From positions 19,199,032 to 19,263,031 of the forward strand of contig OU744448.1 of assembly GCA_916610825.1 (NCBI GenBank): a stretch of DNA of 64,000 nt, read 5' to 3'. The translations under genes were made by a program, and so were the position numbers. The notes beneath the pieces are model-generated. The model was not told the DNA's origin, did no database searches, and saw only the letters and a program-made list of their open reading frames with translations. Shown here one piece after another: positions 9,610 through 64,000 of this stretch. How positions within the stretch are numbered: the first letter of the stretch is position 1; each line of letters begins with the position of its first letter. Source of the stretch: Haliclystus octoradiatus. Taxonomy: Eukaryota > Cnidaria > Staurozoa > Stauromedusae > Haliclystidae.

Positions 9610-11179
9610 ATGAGGATTTGTGCGTTTACACATTGCTCAAATAGTACTTACACGCTTGGTATATGGAATAAAGAAGTGTGCACACTGCACAACCCACAAT
9701 GTTATTCACTTGGATTGTAACTGTCCACCACCGTTCATTTTATTTGCTTTTCCAACTGAAAAACATGACTGGTTACCAAAACATGACTCTCAAAAACGTC
9801 TAGAATGGGCTAAAGCTATTAATCGGCAAGATGCTAAATCTGGAAAGAATTGGCAGCCTGCGAAGGACTCTAGAGTGTGTTCTTTACACTTTGTCGATGG
9901 TAAACCAACCGATAATTATCCTTCTCCTTCTGTATATTTATCGAAAAATGTTATTAACGCCCCAGAAACACCGAAGCCACGACGAGCACCGCCTAAGGAG
10001 AGGTATATCGACCAGCCAAGTGATCATAGCAATATAGCAGAAGTTAATTTAGCATCGAAAAACGTAACTGTGGATCTAGATCATGATTACACAGACAAAT
10101 GTTTACATGACTCAGACTGTTATAATTGTGCTGATAAAAATCTTCGTCTTAAACATTTTGAAGACTTGTTGAAATCTGCTAGATCTGAAATTGACGATCA
10201 AGATAATAATACATGTATTTGTAAATCTACCTCTGTCGCTGCTCAAATGTTCCTGAAGAGTGATGCCAAAGTCAGAACGTATACAGGACTCAGATCATTA
10301 GAAGTATTTAATTCATTGTGTAACTATTTTGAACAGCATGCCCCAAAAGTAAAATATTGGAGTGGGGATACTAAAACATTGACAAAGAAAAGAAAAAGAG
10401 CATTTGTATGTAAACCTAAAAAAGCTGGTCCTTCTAGAAAATTAAGTGTGTCTGATGAGCTACTACTCACCTTGCTAAAGCTTAGTCACGACATGACAAA
10501 TGAAATGCTGCCAGACATATTCAGTATAAGTAATGGAACAACCTCACAGATATTTAACACTTGGGTAAAGCTATTGGCTAACCAATTAAAACATTTGATA
10601 TTTTGGCCTAGTAAAGGTATGATTTTGCACACATTTCCAAATTCATTAACAGGATATCCCAATTTGAGATGCACCATTGATTGTAGTGAAGTTTTTATAG
10701 AGAGACCAAGAGATCTTGAAAACCAGGCATTGACGTGGTCTGATTACAAGAAGCATAACACCATCAAGTTTCTTGTAGGCATTGCACCAAATGGTATGAT
10801 ATCGTTTTTATCCAATGTTTGGGGAGGAAGAGCTTCGGATCCTCATATCACAAAAATGTCTGGTTTTCTTGATTTAATTGAGCATGGAGATCTCATTCTT
10901 GCAGACTGAGGATTTACCATCAAAGAAGAATTGCTGACTAGAGGTGCCCACCTCAAAATACCTCCTTCAAGTTCAGGCAAGGAACAAATGACAAAAGCAG
11001 ATGTCAAGGCAACAAAAAAGATAGCGAATGCTCGCATTCATATGGAAAGAGCTATTGGTCGTATGAAACAATTTTCAATTTTAAGTGGTGTTCTACCAAT
11101 TACTCTTTTACCTTTAGCTGATGACATTGTAACTGTATGTGCGTGCTTATGCAATATGCTACCACCCCTTGTCAAGTAA
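9610..11179 (+). pseudogene. ISL2EU transposase: THAP zinc finger plus DDE_Tnp_4, frameshift and one nonsense codon
   Basis: The natural start appears to be the ATG at 9610, which gives the first THAP ligands (ICAFTHCSN) but stops at 9718-9720. The rest of the THAP finger lies one frame over: CNCPPPF, FAFPTEK, then the C-x2-H of VCSLHF. So a 1-nt shift occurred between about 9690 and 9718. A Cys-rich linker and a DDE domain follow: first Asp in TIDCSEVFIERP (10679), second Asp in ILAD (10904), Glu in HMERAIGRMK (11045). The codon after the second Asp is TGA (10907-10909), where the family usually has Arg (AD-R-GF). A CpG C-to-T change of CGA would explain it. The frame then runs on to 11179. 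All three catalytic residues are present, so two small lesions inactivate an otherwise well-preserved transposase. Confidence 0.85.
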
Positions 11180-11326
11180 TCATTAACAAATATAATATCG
11201 TAAATTAATTTTATTTGTGTATTATTGAAAAAAGACAATCGTCAATAAATATAAATCTCATGTGTCAAGATTATAACCACATGACCTATAAGATAAACTG
11301 TTTAATACATTGCTTGAATAATTAAT

Positions 11327-14271
11327 TTATGAACATATGTAATTGGTAACATTATCATGTTGTGAAATCTCATCAGAACAATCTTCGCAGATGTACTCAG
11401 GTTCATCCCCAAAATTACATACCAGTACATTGCAAATGGAACATTGTTCATTATCGTCTGTATTTCCTGATTCCACTTGAGCAGATGCAATAAATAAGGG
11501 AATGACGTAATCTTCAAAAAAATAATCAGCTAAATGCTGCAGTTCCTCCCACCTTAGCAAATCAAATGGTATTCTCTCCCAAAAGGTACCATGTCTTGAA
11601 TACACATAAAAGTCGCACCACTTGCGCCCCGTCACACCCATCTGTTGTTGTACTTGGCTGTAGTACGGATGGTTCTTAATGAGACCTAGATTTCCCTCTG
11701 CCGTCTGCCGTAGGTAACTCAGACTTCCTTCCTTAGGATCTATGCTGGCCACACTAAGAGGGCATTTGATCTCTAGTAGCCCTTCTCCACAGCATTCACA
11801 AGAAACAAGTCCATCTGGACTGGCACCAATATAAGGCTTGTCTTTCATGACAAACAGGCCACATTGTTCCACTTTGGGCCCCTTGTGCTTATTGGACATG
11901 TATTTTTTATAATCATTAAATGCCTCTGATTCCATATGAATTCCATATTGTAGTGCAGGGATAATATATTGGGCAGTTTGAGGTGGCTGACAAATAGTTT
12001 TGATTAGCGACGACATATCTACATCAGAAGAACTATGCTCTAGAGTTCGTATTCTTGTCATGACGCGGTGGGCAATCGAAGCAGTAATTCTACCAATACG
12101 TTGAGCTTTCCAATGTGGATTATCTCCTTGACCTATTGTTGATTTTTGCAGCTCAGATAAATTTGATACATTAAAGTGATCATTAAATGCAGATAAAACA
12201 GTTTCTTTGCCAGTACATGAATTCAATATAGCAGGGATGTCTAAGGGTATACCACACAATGCATCAACCTCTTTGGCCATGTTGACATCATCCTCTGGAG
12301 AGAAATTGTTCTCTCCTTTCAGGTCCACCATCTGAAATGCGCATGAATCTGGTACAGTGGCATACAATGCTGACATGAGACTATTCATTTGATTTCCTTG
12401 TTTTTGGCTTGATAGTTTACCAGGCTTGAAGAGGACACGTGATGATGCATTAATATTGGATTTCCTACCCTTCTTTCTGTAACTTGGTTTCCCAATATCT
12501 ATATCACATAATTGCTTAGGTTCAATTTTTTTATTTGCACCAAAGTTATTCCAGGTACATGGCATTGAGGTGACAGAGATGTCCTTGTCTTTAGAATTTA
12601 CCAGGCCATTCGTCCATGCATGTTCCACTTTGAATAAAAGTGCTGCCACATGGTTACAAGTCGATCCAAGGCTACATAAACAAAACAAAAAAAACAGTTG
12701 GTAAAAATCAATCAACAAGACAGAACTAGACGGTAGCTGGTTTCAAGTGAAGTAATAAGGACGTGGATAGAGTCCCGGTAACCGGGTCTTTGGTTGAAAA
12801 AAGCAAGAGTCCTGGTAGTCCAATACGCATGCGCAGAACGCTTTTCTGTCTTCGAAATGTGTAAATAAAACTTTCAATTTTCTTAAACTTCAAAGTTATA
12901 TCTATTTTAAAAGTTATTCAAAGATATCACATTTATTTGATAATGACATTGAGGCAAATAGGATAACTTGTGAAAACGATTCAACATTTGTGGAAGTACA
13001 GTAAAAGCTTGATTTAGCAGAAACAGAAAATTATTTAATCGACGTCGCGTTTTTCACGATACCGACGGATACATTCAAGACGTTCAACAAGCTGAAATTA
13101 GCCTAAAATCAGATCTCACATTTGTAGAATGAATATAACATTTTGCTGACTGAACACAGTGGATCAACCATTTGTGACTGTTTTCTGTCAATAAAATCAG
13201 CAACAACATAGTTTCACGATCATGATAGCGGCTAGCCTAACCAAATAATCGCTGTTTTCACTTTGTTCCATAAATAACAATGTGGAAAACTTTGAAGAAA
13301 ACATCTAAAGCAGTGCTTCTTTATATTTATCGAATATATATATATATATAGAATTATAGATGTATATCAGCATATCAGATTATAAATTGATCAATGTCGT
13401 TTAATTTTCACGAAAGAATTTTCAATCCCATTGCATCGAAAAGCCGTGAAAGAAATGAGAATACGATATTGATGTTTCACGCTTTGACGCTTGGCGTTGT
13501 GCGCGTGCGCATTTGACTGCCGGGACTTTAGTTTTTTTCAACCAAAGACCCGGTTACCGGGACTATATCCACTTCGAAGTAATAAATCTAAATTTCTAAT
13601 AAAGAAATGTTGGAACACCCATAGGGGCTCTAGTTCTACAAAGTACAAAATATCATTAAATAAAATCTACTCATTATCAATATAAATACTTACCCTGCAA
13701 AGCAGGAACAGTATGCAGAGACAACAGTGCCAAACTTTTTATCGACACAGACCCACACCTCATGAGGAATGTCATTTATTTTTTGGGATGGTGTTGATTT
13801 TGCCTTTAAGAAACAATATTCAGAACTAGCAGATATCTCGTGATAGAATACTTCTTTTAGCCATTTTGCGTCAAAATAACTGCAAGCCTTGCCTTCCTTG
13901 TAGTCAGACAACATACGTTTACTAAGTCCAATGGACTGTTCTGCAGATAGCAAACACTCTGCAATATGAACTAAAAATATGGGCGGCCAACAATTCATTC
14001 CAGCTTTCTCTCCCATCCAATCAGCCTTAAGTTCTTCAGAGAATGGATCAGGTAATGTCAAATCTCCTATCTTCAATAAACCTTGATACTCTTTTTTCTT
14101 TTGAAGACATTTTTCTTCGGCACTAAGTTTGACAGGAGTAGAATACACTGACGCAGCATACACTAAAGCAACTAACTCTTCCTTGTTGCCAGATAACTTC
14201 AAACCTCTACAACACAAGAACTCTTTCAGCTCTGGGACTTTCCAACGCTTAAAATCTTGTAAAGTTGACAT
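11327..14271 (-). CDS. ISL2EU accessory nuclease: SAP + SWIM + YqaJ domains, two exons, intact
   Basis: Exon 1 is 14271-13694 and exon 2 is 12671-11327 (minus). The donor is GTAAGT and the acceptor TGTAG, with a phase-2 junction. Exon 1 begins with a SAP-type DNA-binding helix pair (WKVPELKEFL...GNKEELVALV, residues about 9-38) and ends with CSC. Exon 2 begins with the CNH that completes a SWIM zinc finger (CxC...CxH), which shows that the splice is real. Exon 2 then carries a YqaJ-like exonuclease fold: RIGRITAS, GASPDGLV (Asp), LLEIKCPLS (Glu-x-Lys) and a YSQVQQQM helix. The C-terminus has paired CxxC motifs (QCSIC, CEDC), perhaps a small zinc ribbon. The total is about 640 residues with no internal stop. 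The role in transposition is not established. It is plausibly an exonuclease acting on DNA ends, as in phage recombination. Confidence 0.85.
12759..13575. mobile_element. 817-bp MITE with CCCGGTAACCGGG ends in the nuclease intron
   Basis: Inverted ends carry GTGGATA, then AGTCCCGGTAACCGGG and TCTTTGGTTGAAAAAA (12763-12800 and 13534-13572). The 10-mer GAAGTAATAA flanks both sides (12749-12758 and 13576-13585). Target duplications of 9-10 bp fit Mutator-like elements. It encodes no protein. A short (AT)n lies at 13335-13350. Removing it shrinks the nuclease intron from about 1020 to about 195 bases. Confidence 0.82.
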
Positions 14272-14359
14272 AGTAAATTATAAATATCAAAGTAACGAGT
14301 AATGAATCAATTTAGTTTGACGAGAAACGTAACCTCAACGATGAAGTTGAGGTACAAAG

Positions 14360-14441
14360 TGTTGTCGAAAGGAAAACTGAGGGACAATTTTATCCCACCT
14401 CGTACCCAGTCCGCGCGCGTTTTTCTGAGACTCCGAACAGG
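14360..14441 (-). repeat. ISL2EU right terminal inverted repeat
   Basis: Complement of 9449-9530. Confidence 0.92.
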
Positions 14442-15414
14442 TATATATAAATATAAAAGAATAATCTGAACTACAATTTATGGATTACAATAAGATAATT
14501 AACTGGATAATGATTGAATATAACAATAAATGTTACTAAACTATAAAAATTAAAATTAAAACAAATATAAGTATATACATTACAGTTTTCGCGGGAACAA
14601 CAATCATGCAACGAACAACGTAGATTGACCATAATTTTCCCGCCGTTGCAGTGCACATGCACCAGTTCGAAACAAGCATTGCATGATGACATTGGTCTAA
14701 AGGGGCCCGTGTGAATGGTTCCTGTGATTTCTAAATGTCCTAAAATGCTGTCTAAAGGAAGAACTTGAACGAAGGCGATAATTAGAGGACTGCATATCAA
14801 ATTCCTTTGAACAAATCAATTTAGGAGGCGACAAAACTCATCAGGCTAGCCGTTAACATGAACTAATTATAACATTTTTAATTATTATGTTATACAAACA
14901 AGATTATATACAAAAGTAACACCAAAATCATGTTACAAATACTTCTAAGCTAAGAGTTATCAATCATATACTTAACTCAAAGGCGAGGAATGTTGAGTTC
15001 AAAAACCACATGTTTACAAGACGATGGCTGGGCGAGAACTGACTTAAACACGTTTAACACAGAACTCCATGACAAACAGACGGGAAGAAGTTCTACATAA
15101 TACAAAACACTTATTATAACTATTGAGATACTAAACAATATGATGAAGGCAAATAAACACAATGAAGCATTACAAACACAAACAAAAGTTAATGAACGAT
15201 GACAATGAACTAACTCTATTAAACAAATACAGGAAGAAGATTTATAAAAATGAATTATTATTTTAGGGAGCGCAGAACTATAAACTTAGAATTCTTATCG
15301 GTTCTTCTTTCATTCAACCATGACTCAACGTAGCTTTGAATTCTCTAATTACGAATATCAGTAGTAACTTTTGTTAATTGGTGCTCTTATCCATGGTTTA
15401 ACATTTTTACATGG
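14442..15414. other. No gene seen
   Basis: AT-rich interval between the ISL2EU element and the LicD-like gene. It probably includes the 3' untranslated region of the latter. No repeat or RNA gene was recognised. Confidence 0.5.
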
Positions 15415-16395
15415 TCACAGTAGATATTGCGTCCATTTAGGATAGTCCGTTAGGATTGTCTCAGTAAGAATATAATCACGATAAGTTGCATTCATTTCAC
15501 GTATTGCATCACAACTACTCCACGGTATCCCAAGGAAGCTTGTACACTGATTACCCTTGCTAGGTAGCTTTTCAAAGTCTCCATATCGCTTTGTCAGCAA
15601 TATTTCGGCTAGACGGGGAACCATAAATTGATAACCTTCAAGATTCTGCTCCCTCAAAGGAAAAATATCTTTGTAAAAATATTCCTCCATACCATAGTTC
15701 TCTAAAATGATATAATCGTCACGGAAATCAAATACTTTAATATCAACTTGATATCCATCTGCATGCTCACACCCATGACGTAGACAATATCCATAACATG
15801 TTGTAAGATCTCTCAACTTTGCTTCGTTAACTAATTTGACTTTGCCATAATCGACATCAGTCTGTTTTGTTTGTAAAAAAACATCTTTAGGTAGATCATT
15901 TTTAAAATTACTCAATAATATTTCAAAGTCTTTTCTCATCATTCCTACGTCAGCGTCATCTTGCCAGGGCATCATACGCCCATTTCTTATTGCATCCAAT
16001 AGCGTACCATGACTTAGCCAATATTGAAATTTATGTTTTCTAGCCATTAAGTCAAAAATACGTAACAGGCGACCCACAGATAATTGTAATTGCCTAGCAA
16101 TACTTTTACCGTTTGATGTTTTGCTAGAGCAATCAATAACATCATGTTCGCTATTGTAATCACATGTTTTCAAGTGATCTGCTACAGTTTCTTTCTCTAA
16201 AATTGTTGTAAACAATAACATTTCCTTGCCGTCTGGAAGAGCAATCATTCGACTTTCTTGTGGCGAGCAAAATACAACCTCTTGAACGATTTGGAAAATA
16301 CTTATAATAACAGTGAGAATCATGAACATACATAAAATAACTGTTTGCTTAATATGTCTTTTCTTACAAAATTTCACCCTCCATCTTGAAGACAT
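15415..16395 (-). CDS. LicD/fukutin-related-type transferase, type II membrane protein
   Basis: A single-exon frame of 326 residues if the Met at 16395 is the start. An in-frame ATG at 16503 would add a stretch coded by the (GATAA)n repeat and is less credible. Residues about 17-38 form one hydrophobic membrane anchor preceded by a basic segment (KFCKKRHIK), so the catalytic part faces the Golgi/ER lumen. The LicD family core is visible at residues 125-152: YWLSHGTLLDAIRNGRMMPW followed by QDDADVGM, the metal/nucleotide-binding acidic cluster. A CYGYC...C block and an IKVFDF segment follow. Family members transfer phosphocholine or ribitol-5-phosphate to sugars; fukutin and FKRP modify dystroglycan. 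The substrate here is unknown. An upstream noncoding exon is possible. Confidence 0.8.
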   Translation of the reverse strand: MSSRWRVKFCKKRHIKQTVILCMFMILTVIISIFQIVQEVVFCSPQESRMIALPDGKEMLLFTTILEKETVADHLKTCDYNSEHDVIDCSSKTSNGKSIARQLQLSVGRLLRIFDLMARKHKFQYWLSHGTLLDAIRNGRMMPWQDDADVGMMRKDFEILLSNFKNDLPKDVFLQTKQTDVDYGKVKLVNEAKLRDLTTCYGYCLRHGCEHADGYQVDIKVFDFRDDYIILENYGMEEYFYKDIFPLREQNLEGYQFMVPRLAEILLTKRYGDFEKLPSKGNQCTSFLGIPWSSCDAIREMNATYRDYILTETILTDYPKWTQYLL

Positions 16396-16477
16396 TTTGT
16401 CGCGACTTAATTGTCGTTTTTCTTCCACGCTCCGCTTTCTTTTCGGAACAAAGACTGCGAATAAGATAAGATTGTGC

Positions 16478-16500
16478 GATAAGATAAGATAAGATAAGAT
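16478..16500 (+). repeat. Short (GATAA)n tandem repeat
   Basis: About 4.6 units of GATAA just upstream of the LicD-like start. In the reading frame it would code for a Leu/Ser/Tyr-rich stretch. Confidence 0.9.
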
Positions 16501-16518
16501 CATTTCATAATGCGACAA

Positions 16519-19500
16519 TACAAAGTCATTTCAACTCAGACTCTGGTTTGAATAACATGCATACACGCACTGTCGCTAATCTATAGTACTGTACGTATTT
16601 ATGTAAGTCAATATTTCCAGTAAGAATACTAAGTCCCATAAGCTTGATAATAACTTATAATCAAAACAGTAAAGTTTCGTGCTAGCTATTTTTTCTTGTA
16701 GCTATATATTTTGTTAAAGAATACCCTGCTGGATTTTCACTGGAAATCGGAAAAATTTAAAAGCTGCATCAATGACATCAATATTTGATCCGACAAGAAT
16801 CCGACATGTCCTGATTATTAAATGCAGATCAGCGTTTGGTTACACGTCGTTATAACTTTCTTGAAAATACAGTATACGATCTCATCAACAACAAAAAAGC
16901 ATGATTGAAACTAGTAATTTAAGATATTATTTGAAGATAGTAGCAATTTAATTGAGATATCAAGAAGAAACATTTGTCTTTCTCGTCATCCAATGTTCTT
17001 GTGATATTTATCTTGAACAAGTTTACCTATCTCAAACAGCAAGTGAAAAGGCCACTGAAATTCTGCACGTGTTAATATGATGTAATTTTTAATTATTCAT
17101 CGACTGAAAACAACATAAAAGCTTGCCATCTGCTATAACAGCTATGAATTACAAATCTCATACCGGGGGATTGAGGAATGACGTCGCTTTGGATAAGGAT
17201 ACTGTGTACTTTCAATATTTCGTTTTATGCTAAAACTGTAGATAGATAGATAAATAGGTGAAAGTTTATTTGGTTCTCGAGATTGTCAACTTGTAAGTTA
17301 GGTAAGAATACGATAGGCGAATAAAGGGAATTGTGTAATTGTGTGTACGCTGTTATATTATTGATTATCCATAATTGACTAGCTGCTGTCAGTACCAGCG
17401 TTTTGCTTTCACCAGCCAGGCCAGTCAATATCGTGGCAAAAACAAGCAAAACCATACATACAGATAACCACAACTGATTTGCAAAATTGAATGTAAAATT
17501 AAAGAAAAAACAAGAATTACAAAATTTTCAACCCTTTTCAACGTCTTAAATTTTTCTCAAACTGGGTGTTTTTCATATGGAATTATGTTCTTTAGGGTAT
17601 ACATAAATTAAAAAAGTGTACGCGAAGATGCCCGCCGGGGAGACAACTTAATGTTGGGAACAGTCGGTACATAACTTGTGGTCGGAGCAGCTTTAATTAA
17701 GGATGTTGGAACAGTAATGTAATATAATGCAATTATTGGACATGAATTAGAATACAAGCAAGGTAATATGAAAATTAGAAGTGTCAACTTTTAGCTGAAA
17801 TGAATAGTCAGCAGAAAAAAACATTTTTTCCACCCCTCATTATAACGTCAGATATGAAAGGTACCTTGCTGAATGAATGGTAAATATGGTAAATAGAAAT
17901 AATGGTAAATATTTGGTAAATGTAGTGACTCTTCAATATGTAAAAACACATCCAAATGAAACTAATTATTATTACTTTTATTTTATTAATATCTTCTTCA
18001 TTTATTTAATTTAAATTTTTTTTTGGAACAAATCAAATGGTTATTTAACGTCATAGTTATAAGCGTAACGTATTACAGTATTGAACTTGATCAATTAGGC
18101 TATTGGATGAGCCCTGATGAGTCAGTCCATAAACAAGTTCCCATGAGTTTGGGATATAATTTATGCATTACGTTGTCTTATCAGTTCACAGACCCTATGG
18201 TTTCAGAAAAAACCTCGGGGCTGGTACGCAGGCTAGCGTCTTTACACCTCCATTGGACATTTTCTAGGTCATCGATAGATGTGATTCCTCATCTGTCAAT
18301 TGATAGATGATGCCTTGCCTTATATATGATTATGACAATTTATCTTCATTGAGAAGCATATACCTGAATCAGATTCCCATGCAAAAGTGAAACAAATTCT
18401 GAAAGAGAAAAATTTAGGCTTTACTGTTCCAAACCTCCTTAATATCCCCCTTGTTAAATGTATTTGTAGCAAGTTTAACACTTCGAAGATAAGTAATTCT
18501 GAATACGCAGTCTATCACTTTACGACACTGAATGGTCTAATTAAAGTATGATATTGATGAACAATACAAATCAACATTATATTGAATAAAAATATTAAAA
18601 AAGACTGACTATAGTAGTAATATAACTGACTTACTATGCATATTGACTATGCTGTAATAGGGCATGATTTAAATATCATAAATCGAAAGTAAATGCTGAC
18701 GTACAAGCAATACAGATTTTACGCATATACTTTTTTAGGCTTTATACTATATTCATCTATTTGGAATCTGACTAGCTGTCAAGAGTGTGCAATGACTTTC
18801 TAAATTCCTAATGGGTTCATGAATCGCTCAGATCAACTATTTATGTCTCGTCTCAGTGTCACCCGTCAAAATATGCCGCAAAAAATCATTGATCATTGCA
18901 AAACAAACTGTTTGATCAGTTTCAAATAACTTTTTACCTCGGAAAATAATATTCCTATATCGACTATAATTCAAATTCTAAAACTGTATCGTATTTAGTG
19001 AAGCATTCATTGCCTATAGGAGAATACGTAACCACCAAACATATTCCATGACAAATACCAGCATGTCTATTTCAAAATTTTGCCTGTTGTCTCATTATTA
19101 TTCAAGGAAATGATGTCATAGCAGTATGGGTACGAATGTCGGTGGCACCCAGCTACCTGTCACATTCATTTATGCAGCGAATTGGAAATGGGAAAGCGCG
19201 TTACTCGAAACACAGAAAGGAGAGTTTTGTTTTGACTGACCAGAACCTGTTGTCATTTGAAAGCGTCTGGAATTGATCTTGACAACCAGAGCAGGCTTGA
19301 TCTACGACAAGTTTGATTGTTTACACCAAAGGAGAACGGATGGATATCTTCTTTAATATTACGGGGATGCACTATTTTGAATACAAGATTATCTGATGAT
19401 GTATTTTGTTGTCAATAAGTTGTGGTGATCAATTTTCTCATGCGGTTGAAACATTGTTTGATTCATAAAAAAAACTTTGTTGGCTTACTTACAAATTTAT

Positions 19501-19538
19501 GCTTTGACTAATTTGATGAATATTTATTGATATCTGAA
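16519..19538. other. Intergenic space between divergent genes
   Basis: Separates the minus-strand LicD-like gene from the plus-strand CCDC88-like gene, so promoters of both may lie here, but no specific promoter element was recognised. A minus-strand frame at 17455-17225 begins with a signal-peptide-like hydrophobic run (MVLLVFATILTGLAG). It is short and unsupported by splice or family evidence. A partly open stretch near 18360-18500 gave no recognisable family. Confidence 0.45.

Positions 19539-64000
<44,462 letters not shown>

Larger units (their letters stand above)
9449..14441. mobile_element. ISL2EU-type (IS4EU) DNA transposon, nearly complete
   Basis: Near-perfect 82-bp terminal inverted repeats (9449-9530 and 14360-14441, starting CCTGTTCGGAGTCTC) bound a 4993-bp element. 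It carries two divergently placed proteins: a THAP plus DDE transposase on the plus strand and a SAP-SWIM-YqaJ nuclease on the minus strand. This pairing of an IS5-like/DDE_Tnp_4 transposase with a YqaJ-like exonuclease is the hallmark of the ISL2EU superfamily. No clean target duplication was seen: the flank is AG on the left and TA on the right. An 817-bp MITE has inserted into the nuclease intron, so the element was about 4.2 kb before that. The broken transposase makes this copy unlikely to move by itself. Confidence 0.88.

Noticed and set aside
17225..17455. Small secreted protein gene (minus strand)
   Set aside because: A hydrophobic N-terminus alone is weak evidence in AT-rich DNA; no conserved motif, splice signal or neighbour supports it.
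18103..18150. CTGATGAGTCAGTCC as a hammerhead core
   Set aside because: No GAAA block after a plausible stem II and no helix III.
18023..18310. 95-codon plus-strand frame as an exon
   Set aside because: No recognisable domain and no suitable splice sites; not connected to the downstream gene by phase.

Overview
This is animal (metazoan) genomic DNA. It is AT-rich, with GT/AG introns, small phased exons, and eukaryotic transposons of nearly every class. The repeat spectrum (ISL2EU, DIRS, Penelope-like, Gypsy, BEL/Pao, LINEs, pogo, palindromic MITEs) and the gene content suggest an aquatic invertebrate. I cannot name the species from sequence alone.

Layout. 1-2.66 kb: a LINE on the minus strand (ORF1, then ORF2 endonuclease and the start of RT, running off the left edge). 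2.88-8.75 kb: a short unidentified minus-strand reading frame split by a 5.3-kb element with ~0.55-kb inverted arms and a 9-bp target duplication. That element holds LINE 3' debris, which is itself split by an 857-bp MITE. 9.45-14.44 kb: a complete ISL2EU-type DNA transposon with 82-bp TIRs, a broken THAP/DDE transposase (+) and an intact two-exon SAP-SWIM-YqaJ nuclease (-). The nuclease intron holds an 817-bp MITE. 15.4-16.4 kb: a minus-strand LicD/fukutin-related-type membrane enzyme.

19.54-64.0 kb (right edge): one large plus-strand gene of the CCDC88 (Girdin/Daple) family. I could define 37 exons, the last one cut by the edge. Exons 1-8 encode the N-terminal HOOK domain and exons 9-20 the conserved proximal coiled coil. 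Exons 21-37 are an array of small exons with phase-2 junctions at both ends. All complete array exons are multiples of 3 and half are exactly 84 nt (28 residues, four heptads). They share a KxxKI..LE.R-like end. This modular, frame-neutral coiled-coil array is the most interesting feature of the window.

The introns of this gene are full of mobile DNA. Intron 2 holds a three-level nest (BEL/Pao inside Gypsy inside a LINE), each junction supported by target duplications. Intron 6 has a pogo-type element containing a ~0.9-kb palindrome. Intron 8 has a DIRS element with tyrosine recombinase. Intron 18 has a Penelope-like fragment with GIY-YIG sequence and two hammerhead-ribozyme motifs in opposite orientation. 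Intron 26 has a >2-kb (ATT)n array spanning a 200-N gap. A palindromic TTCATGAAC-rich repeat recurs in at least eight introns. Two exons (14 and 19) each show an apparent 1-nt indel at a homopolymer, so the model needs read-level checking.
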